Of a stretch of DNA of 27,852 nucleotides, positions 22,940 through 27,852 are shown piece after piece. The notes below the pieces were generated by a model. The model saw nothing but the letters and a program-made list of their open reading frames with translations, was not told the DNA's origin and did not search any database. Numbering within the stretch: position 1 is the stretch's first letter; every line of letters starts with the position of its first letter. The stretch is from an uncultured Bacteroidales bacterium. Its GTDB lineage: Bacteria; Bacteroidota; Bacteroidia; Bacteroidales; UBA932. The position numbers were made by a program, and so were the translations under genes. The DNA is taken from contig CAKUSF010000015.1 in assembly GCA_934678915.1 (NCBI GenBank), positions 1 through 27,852 of the forward strand, given 5' to 3'.

Positions 22940-24853
22940 TTAAAATAACTTTTCTATGTTTGCTGTCTCGATGACTGTTATGATCTTTTTCCCGTTTGCG
23001 GTAAGTTCTGCGTTTCCGCTGGAGAGCAGCGTGTCCAACAGCTGCCTTGCTTCGAGTGGAGACGCCAATGGGTTGCAGGTCGATGCTCCCAAGAGAGCAA
23101 CTTTTTCCGCCATCGCTGACTCCATCACTCCAGGAAGTGACGAGCTATCATCGGAAAGGATCAGCAGAAGATCGGAGACCATGGTCTGGATTTTTCCTGC
23201 CTCGCAAGAGTACCCTTCCGGAACCCCGTTAACCACAATCGTGTCCGTTCCGAATGGAGAGATGTCAAATCCAAGCTTAGTCAGCATTTCAGCCTTGTCG
23301 TCGAACACCGTCCTATTGGCGGCACCGACTTCGACTTTCACAGGGAACATGTTCGCCTGTGTGACGTGACTGTTCTTTGTGAGGGCCGCCAGTGCTCTGT
23401 CGTAGAGGATCCTTTCCCGTGCTCTTCGCACGTTAACCACCATCAGACCACCCTTGACCGGAGAAACAATGAACTTCCCTTCAAGGATAATAGTCTGTGA
23501 GACCGGAAGAGTCTTTTCTTCGAAAAGCTTGCCATAGTCCTCTCTGTTGTCAACATATTTTCCAAAACCCTCTGCCGAACCGTAACCTCTAGTCACCGAA
23601 CCGTAACCACCAGCCGCAGAGCCAAATTTCCCAGCTGCAGAGCCAAATTTCCCGGCCACTGAGCCATAATCTCCGGTCACTGAGCTTGTCGAAGTGACAT
23701 CGCTTGTCGAATTAACATCTCCTGCCGAAGCAACCTCCTCAAACGGATTATACCCACTGTCCACCTCCACCTGAGGAATCACCTCCGGCTGATACTCAGC
23801 AAAATGAGAACCAAGCACCGGCATGTCATTAGCCTCCGGATTTGAGAAATCAATCCCCCCGGAAAAAGAATTTTTCCCCAGAGTCTCTTTAACAGACGCG
23901 TAGATGACCTGAAAGATGAACGAATCATCTTCGAACTTCACTTCCGACTTGGTAGGACTTATGTTGACATCAACGCTGTGAGGATCGACATCCAAGTAGA
24001 TGAAATAGGACGGAGTCGCTCCATCAGCAATCAGCCCCTCGTAGGCCTTCATCACAGCCTTGTGCATGTAGGGACTGCGGAAATAGCGCCCATTGACAAA
24101 GAAGAATTGGTTTCCGAGGGTCTTTTTGGCCGTGTCCGGTCGGCCCACGAACCCCCTAAGACTTACCACAGAAGTGTCAGCGCAGACATCCACGACATCA
24201 CCGGCAACTGCTGAACCGAGCAAGTCCATGATTCTGAACTTCAATGATTTCGCGGCTTTTAGAACCAGAATGTCTTTCCCGTTGTGATTGAGAGAGAACT
24301 CTATCTCTGGCCGGGTCAACGCAACTTTGGTGAACTCTTCAACAATATGCTTGAACTCAACATTGTCCGACTTGAGAAATTTCCTTCTTGCCGGCACATT
24401 GTAAAACAGATTGCGGACTGCGATGTTAGTCCCCTTGCTAACAGCTGCTTCTGAAGTGGAGTGATGGACCGAAGCCGCGAACTCCACCTGGCATCCGATT
24501 TCAGAATCCGCTGTACGAGTTTTCAATGTCACCTCGGCCACAGCCGCGATTGATGCCAATGCTTCTCCTCGGAAACCGAAAGTGGTGATGTCTTCCAGGT
24601 CCTCAGCCGTGGCAATCTTTGAAGTTGCATGCCTTTCAAAACAGAGCACTGCATCGTCCGGAGTCATTCCTTTCCCATTGTCAATCACTTGAATGAGAGT
24701 GCGCCCCGAATCTTTTATGATAACATCAATCCGAGACGCTTCCGCATCCACCGCATTCTCAACAAGTTCCTTTACCACGGAAGCTGGCCTTTGGACGACC
24801 TCTCCCGCAGCAATCATGTTTGCTATGTTTCCAGGCAGTATCCTGAGTTCCAT
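22940..24853 (-). CDS. mutL: DNA mismatch repair protein MutL
   Basis: MutL links MutS mismatch recognition to strand removal. The 637-residue product has the GHKL ATPase motifs: ELVENAVDA (from E29), DNGKGM (58-63), TSKI (77-80), GFRGEAL (93-99) and RNLFYNVPARRKFL. The transducer domain has SVDVNISPTKSEVKF. The C-terminal dimerisation domain is present, but the endonuclease motif DQHAxxE reads VNVRRARERI (473-482), and the zinc-site CPHGRP is replaced by LTANGKK. This protein is therefore probably not a nicking MutL. The linker (about 350-440) contains a REP-encoded TSTSSVT segment and five heptapeptide repeats. It starts 1 nt after the small upstream gene and continues into the rhomboid gene. 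Confidence 0.95.
   Translation of the reverse strand: MELRILPGNIANMIAAGEVVQRPASVVKELVENAVDAEASRIDVIIKDSGRTLIQVIDNGKGMTPDDAVLCFERHATSKIATAEDLEDITTFGFRGEALASIAAVAEVTLKTRTADSEIGCQVEFAASVHHSTSEAAVSKGTNIAVRNLFYNVPARRKFLKSDNVEFKHIVEEFTKVALTRPEIEFSLNHNGKDILVLKAAKSLKFRIMDLLGSAVAGDVVDVCADTSVVSLRGFVGRPDTAKKTLGNQFFFVNGRYFRSPYMHKAVMKAYEGLIADGATPSYFIYLDVDPHSVDVNISPTKSEVKFEDDSFIFQVIYASVKETLGKNSFSGGIDFSNPEANDMPVLGSHFAEYQPEVIPQVEVDSGYNPFEEVASAGDVNSTSDVTSTSSVTGDYGSVAGKFGSAAGKFGSAAGGYGSVTRGYGSAEGFGKYVDNREDYGKLFEEKTLPVSQTIILEGKFIVSPVKGGLMVVNVRRARERILYDRALAALTKNSHVTQANMFPVKVEVGAANRTVFDDKAEMLTKLGFDISPFGTDTIVVNGVPEGYSCEAGKIQTMVSDLLLILSDDSSSLPGVMESAMAEKVALLGASTCNPLASPLEARQLLDTLLSSGNAELTANGKKIITVIETANIEKLF
23570..23674 (-). 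repeat. Five 21-bp tandem repeats in the MutL linker
   Basis: Residues 394-428 of MutL read as five seven-residue units: GDYGSVA, GKFGSAA, GKFGSAA, GGYGSVT and RGYGSAE. The DNA units are 21 bp and have diverged, but the two middle ones are nearly identical. The repeats abut the REP-like palindrome and are in frame, so copy number can change without breaking the gene. Confidence 0.85.
23676..23716. repeat. REP-like palindrome (and a partial second copy) inside mutL
   Basis: The core CACTGAGCTTGTCGAAGTG, flanked by GT and AC, spans 23676-23698 with six-base inverted arms GTCACT/AGTGAC. A degenerate copy, CGCTTGTCGAATTAAC, follows at about 23701-23716. The element encodes VTSTSSVT (residues 386-393) in the mutL frame. 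The same core is found in the 21064-21105 intergenic element. Confidence 0.8.
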
Positions 24854-24854
24854 T

Positions 24855-25157
24855 CTACAACAAGGAATAGAATTTCGTGAAATAAATTAGAATCACAGCC
24901 AGCAGGATTAGCCCGACTATCCCGATGATTCTCTGAGCCTTGGTAGAGCCACTGTTCCTCCTAGCGTAGTTCCCCTCACGGAGAGAACCCCGGATGTAGG
25001 AACCCGGTTTGTACTCACCATTCTCTTTTTCTTTCTCAAAAGTCCCGTCAACCTTTCCGAACATCTGCCGGCGTTCTTCTGCCTCTTTGTCGTAGTAGAT
25101 TGGCTTGTAGTTGAATTTTCTATGCTCCTGCTCTCCAGGAAATGTAAAAAAGCCCAT
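24855..25157 (-). CDS. Small conserved-looking protein with C-terminal membrane helix
   Basis: The 100-residue product starts MGFFTFPGEQEHRKFNYKPIYYDKEAEERR. A charged middle follows, with an arginine-rich GSYIRGSLREGNYARR stretch, and it ends in one hydrophobic helix (RIIGIVGLILLAVILIYFTKF). The pattern (RKFxYKPIYYD near the N-terminus, C-terminal tail anchor) is like short uncharacterised proteins that I recall beside mutL in Bacteroidales. I start at ATG 25157; a TTG three codons upstream is in frame. The stop ends one base before the mutL ATG, so the two are coupled. It is the first gene of the minus-strand run. Function unknown. Confidence 0.75.
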   Translation of the reverse strand: MGFFTFPGEQEHRKFNYKPIYYDKEAEERRQMFGKVDGTFEKEKENGEYKPGSYIRGSLREGNYARRNSGSTKAQRIIGIVGLILLAVILIYFTKFYSLL

Positions 25158-25220
25158 AACCTTCAAGTTTAAGAAGTTGTTTGTTTGATGATGCTTCCCT
25201 CACAAACGACTTCTAGCAAA

Positions 25221-25228
25221 CAAAGATA
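25221..25228 (-). promoter_or_regulatory. Possible -7 box of the mutL-containing operon
   Basis: On the minus strand this reads TATCTTTG, the same octamer as the rplM promoter, about 64 nt before ATG 25157. No TTTG-like box sits at the right distance upstream. Confidence 0.45.
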
Positions 25229-25234
25229 GTCAAA

Positions 25235-25250
25235 ATCATCTGAAGATGAT
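25235..25250. repeat. Inverted repeat ATCATCT/AGATGAT in the divergent gap
   Basis: Seven-base arms (25235-25241 and 25244-25250) separated by GA lie just upstream of the minus-strand -7 box and 80 nt before the GH92 gene. An operator role is possible but unsupported. No convincing plus-strand promoter was found for the GH92 gene. Confidence 0.3.
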
Positions 25251-25330
25251 GTTTGCGTCTGCGAAAAAGAATCGGTATATTAGCGAAATAATTCAATTGT
25301 TTTTTGAAAACTTAGCTATTAGCAATTCAA

Positions 25331-27538
25331 ATGAAAGTTTCAGCAGCAATCTTTGCCGCATTGGGAATCTTTGCGGCATGTTCTCCGGAGGCAAAGGAGC
25401 AGACGGATTTTACGGAATATGTCAACGTCAGAATCGGCTCTGGTGGACATGGACATGTCTTTGTCGGAGCAAGTGTGCCTTTCGGAGCGGTTCAATTGGG
25501 CCCGACAAGCATCCCTCAGTCTTGGGACTGGTGCTCTGGCTACCATTCCAGTGATTCCACAGTGATAGGCTTTTCGCACACTCACCTGAGTGGAACCGGA
25601 ATCGGAGATCTGTTTGACATCACGGTCATGCCAGTGGTGGGAGCGGTGAGATATTCAAGAGGAGAGGAGCCAAAGGACGCTTCTCCTGAAGCGATAGCTG
25701 CTGCACAAGCTACTGGGATGTGGTCCTATGCTGACAGAACTAAAGAGGTCGCAAAGCCTGGCTATTACAGCGTTCCGCTCACCCGCTACGGGATCACTGC
25801 CGAGATGACGGCTACCACAAGGGTCGGCTTCAGCCGCTACACTTTCCCTGCCTCAGACAGTTCTGCTGTGGTCTTCGACTTGGAGAACGGAGGCTGCTGG
25901 GACAAAGCTTATGACACTAGATTCAATGTCGTAGATAGCTGCACCATAGATGGTTACAGGTTTTCTACCGGCTGGGCCAAAGACCAGAAAATCTACTTCC
26001 GCGCCCAATTTTCGAAGCCATTCGACTCAATTGATGAAATCACTGTCAAGGAATATTCAGTGGACGAAAAGGAATATTCAATCAACTATTTCCGTGCTGG
26101 CTTCCACACCACCGAAGGGGAACAGGTGATGTTAAAGGTCGCTGTCTCTCCGGTCAGCGAGGAAAAGGCTGCTTTGAATATGTCTGCGGAGCTTCCGGGC
26201 TGGGACTTTGACGCTACAGTGGAGGCTGCCCGTAAGGCATGGAACTCGGAACTCTCAAGGGTGAATGTCACCACCTCTGACCAAGATGCTAGAACCATCT
26301 TTTACTCAGCGCTTTACCACACAATGATAGTCCCTTCCATATTCAGCGATTCGGATGCTCCAAGAACTGAATATACCACCTTCTCCCTTTGGGATACCTA
26401 CCGCGCCCAGATGCCACTGATGACTATCCTTCATCCCGACAGAGAGAATGACATGATTGCTACAATGCTCTCAATTTATCAGAAGCAAGGCCGTCTTCCT
26501 GTTTGGCATCTCATGGGCAACGAGACCGACTGCATGGTCGGCAATCCGGGAGTAATTACTGTTGCTGATGCACTAGTCAAAGGTTTCGATGGCTTTGACA
26601 AGGATCTGGCATGGGAGGCCATCAAGACCACAGTGATGGACACAATTCGGGGTTTGAACTATCGTCAGAAGTACGGCTATATTCCTTCAGACACAATGCT
26701 AGAGTCGATTGCCTACGACATGGAGTACGCCATCGCTGATGCCGCTGCCGCATCCGCAGCCGACTATCTAGGCAAGCCAGAGGATGCTGAATATTTCCGC
26801 ACGCGCAGCCATTCTTATCGTAATTACATGGATTCCACCACTTTATTCGCCAGAGGACGTATGTCTGACGGCAGTTGGAGGACCCCTTTTAATCCATATT
26901 CCTCTGAACATCGTAACAACGATTACTGCGAAGGAAATGCTTGGCAGTACACTTGGCTCGCCCCTCATGACTATTCCGGACTTGTGGATTTTTACGGCTC
27001 GCGTGAAAAATTTGTTGAACGTCTGGATTCGCTTTTTAACGCTGATTCAAGGATAGATGGTGAGTATGCCTCTCCTGACATCTCCGGACTAATCGGTCAG
27101 TACGCCCACGGCAACGAGCCTAGCCACCACGTCATTTACTTCTACACCATGGCCGGTGAGCCGTACAAGACAGCTGACTTGGCGCACCGAATATATTCAG
27201 ACTTCTATAAGAATGCCGATGACGGCCTTTGTGGCAACGAGGATGCCGGCCAGATGTCCGCTTGGTATGTCCTTTCCGCTTTCGGATTCTATGAGGTCGA
27301 ACCTGCCTCCACTCGTTACTGGTTCGGTGCACCGGTCTTTGATGAGGTAGATTTGGCAGTCGCAGGAGGAACATTCAAGATCAAAGCTCATGGCTTGAGC
27401 AAAGAGAACCGCTACATCCAGAGCGTCACCTTGAACGGCAAACCTCTGGCGCAACCTTTTATTGAATATTCTGACATAGTAAAAGGCGGAGAGTTGGTGT
27501 ATAATATGGGGGTCTCTCCGGTGGTTTGGTATAAATAA
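25331..27538 (+). CDS. GH92 family alpha-mannosidase-like lipoprotein
   Basis: The 735-residue product should be a calcium-dependent exo-alpha-mannosidase acting on mannose-containing glycans such as host or yeast N-glycans. The signal ends FAAC (Cys 17), so it is probably a lipoprotein. The N-terminal beta-sandwich starts TEYVNVRIGSGGHGHVFVGASVPFGAVQLGP and includes GFSHTHLSGTGIGDLFDITVMP. The (alpha/alpha)6 domain has TFSLWDTYRAQMPLM and HLMGNETDCMVG. The proposed acid is E534 in EGNAWQYTW and the base-region aspartate is D638 in GNEDAGQMSAW. The gene seems complete. It is transcribed alone, without a SusC/D pair nearby. Exact linkage specificity cannot be read from sequence. GH20 elsewhere in the window is compatible with host-glycan use. 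Confidence 0.93.
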   Translation: MKVSAAIFAALGIFAACSPEAKEQTDFTEYVNVRIGSGGHGHVFVGASVPFGAVQLGPTSIPQSWDWCSGYHSSDSTVIGFSHTHLSGTGIGDLFDITVMPVVGAVRYSRGEEPKDASPEAIAAAQATGMWSYADRTKEVAKPGYYSVPLTRYGITAEMTATTRVGFSRYTFPASDSSAVVFDLENGGCWDKAYDTRFNVVDSCTIDGYRFSTGWAKDQKIYFRAQFSKPFDSIDEITVKEYSVDEKEYSINYFRAGFHTTEGEQVMLKVAVSPVSEEKAALNMSAELPGWDFDATVEAARKAWNSELSRVNVTTSDQDARTIFYSALYHTMIVPSIFSDSDAPRTEYTTFSLWDTYRAQMPLMTILHPDRENDMIATMLSIYQKQGRLPVWHLMGNETDCMVGNPGVITVADALVKGFDGFDKDLAWEAIKTTVMDTIRGLNYRQKYGYIPSDTMLESIAYDMEYAIADAAAASAADYLGKPEDAEYFRTRSHSYRNYMDSTTLFARGRMSDGSWRTPFNPYSSEHRNNDYCEGNAWQYTWLAPHDYSGLVDFYGSREKFVERLDSLFNADSRIDGEYASPDISGLIGQYAHGNEPSHHVIYFYTMAGEPYKTADLAHRIYSDFYKNADDGLCGNEDAGQMSAWYVLSAFGFYEVEPASTRYWFGAPVFDEVDLAVAGGTFKIKAHGLSKENRYIQSVTLNGKPLAQPFIEYSDIVKGGELVYNMGVSPVVWYK

Positions 27539-27694
27539 GATTACTTCCTTACTTATTTAGTAACCGTCAAAAAATAACCAGCATCATCTTTACTAAATCT
27601 GCGGCAACTTATTATTTGCCGCATACTTGAATTGGCTAGCAGCCACCTTTTCTCTACTTTTTTGAGGAATTTTTGTAAAAAATCTTGAAAAAAG
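27539..27694 (+). other. Gap between GH92 and the rRNA promoter, with an 8-bp hairpin
   Basis: TGCGGCAA (27600-27607) pairs with TTGCCGCA (27616-27623) around eight bases and is the best candidate for ending GH92 transcription, though no T-run follows directly. GGCT/AGCC (about 27634-27644) is a minor hairpin followed by T-rich sequence. The stretch before 27695 is strongly A/T-tract rich, as expected for an UP-like region of a strong rRNA promoter. No gene is supported in 27539-27694. Confidence 0.5.
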
Positions 27695-27725
27695 TTTGGT
27701 AGGAAAGAAAAAAGTGCTACCTTTG
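27695..27725 (+). promoter_or_regulatory. rRNA operon promoter
   Basis: TTTG (27695-27698), 19-nt spacer, TACCTTTG (27718-27725): a perfect -33/-7 pair preceded by A/T tracts. Together with the leader sequence downstream it looks like a Bacteroidales rRNA promoter. Confidence 0.85.
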
Positions 27726-27730
27726 CAGCC

Positions 27731-27852
27731 CGTTTCGGAAGTAACGGCAAAGTTCATTGACAATATTGAAAGATTAGTACAACAAGTACCGAGAACGAAA
27801 AAGAGAGCGTTGATTTCTTTTTTTTAAGAATGAAGTTGTCGGGGTCGAACTA
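27731..27852 (+). other. 5' leader of an rRNA operon (16S gene outside window)
   Basis: The segment with GTTCATTGACAATATTGAAAG and ACAACAAGTACCGAGAACG resembles the pre-16S leader found upstream of rrs in Bacteroidales. A short GTAC/GTAC stem (in 27776-27790) and a T8 run near 27820 are visible. The 16S gene itself (GAGTTTGATC-type start) has not begun by the window's end. Confidence 0.65.

Noticed and set aside
23570..23716. Repeats in mutL considered as a CRISPR array
   Set aside because: Units are 21 bp without unique spacers, lie in frame within a gene, and no cas genes are present.
27553..27750. 65-residue minus-strand open frame over the rRNA promoter
   Set aside because: It reads through the promoter and A/T tracts; composition explains it.

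Overview
The window looks like a chromosomal segment of a gut-type member of the Bacteroidales (phylum Bacteroidota). The clues are repeated -33/-7 promoters of the Bacteroidota type (TTTG-like box, 19-20 nt spacer, TAnnTTTG), AT-rich start regions that mostly lack Shine-Dalgarno sequences, a fused FeoA-FeoB, a TonB-dependent receptor with an N-terminal carboxypeptidase-regulatory-like domain, a BACON-domain lipoprotein, secreted GH20 and GH92 glycosidases, and an rRNA promoter and leader at the right edge. Base composition is close to 50% GC. I cannot name the genus.

Layout. The left edge (3-224) holds the 3' end of a gene resembling an Rpn/PD-(D/E)XK family nuclease. A strong promoter at 389-420 then drives rplM-rpsI-rpsB-tsf (481-3434), with a hairpin at the transcript start and a structured, pseudoknot-capable leader between rpsI and rpsB. 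After a terminator come cutC, a two-gene (split) ChrA-type transporter, and a GH20 hexosaminidase followed by a lipoprotein cyclophilin (3551-7926). The 312-base gap at 7927-8238 carries a complete promoter followed about 80 nt later by an intrinsic terminator, so it probably encodes a small RNA, plus a 13-bp hairpin between the convergent genes.

On the minus strand, 10868-8239 encodes an ABC ATPase, a six-helix permease and a DUF4857-like membrane-anchored protein. Diverging from it is a tightly coupled outer-membrane operon (11036-17127): TonB-dependent receptor, small lipoprotein, DUF6850-like barrel and BACON/DUF4876-like lipoprotein. After a 14-bp terminator come FeoAB, a RIC/YtfE-like hemerythrin protein and a NarL/LuxR regulator with a degraded receiver domain (17325-21056). 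Together these suggest an iron-centred neighbourhood: uptake across the outer membrane (substrate unknown), ferrous iron import across the inner membrane, and di-iron stress repair with a dedicated regulator.

On the minus strand, 25157-21105 is a four-gene run: small membrane protein, mutL, rhomboid protease and EEP-family protein. The mutL linker contains a REP-like palindrome and a 21-bp tandem repeat. A related REP-like element lies at the 3' end of the same run, between convergent genes. A GH92 mannosidase-like lipoprotein (25331-27538) follows, and the window ends inside the leader of an rRNA operon whose 16S gene is just outside.

The most novel-looking items are the rpsB leader, the small RNA at about 8066-8146, the REP-like sequence inside mutL, and the TonB receptor/DUF6850/DUF4876 operon next to FeoAB.
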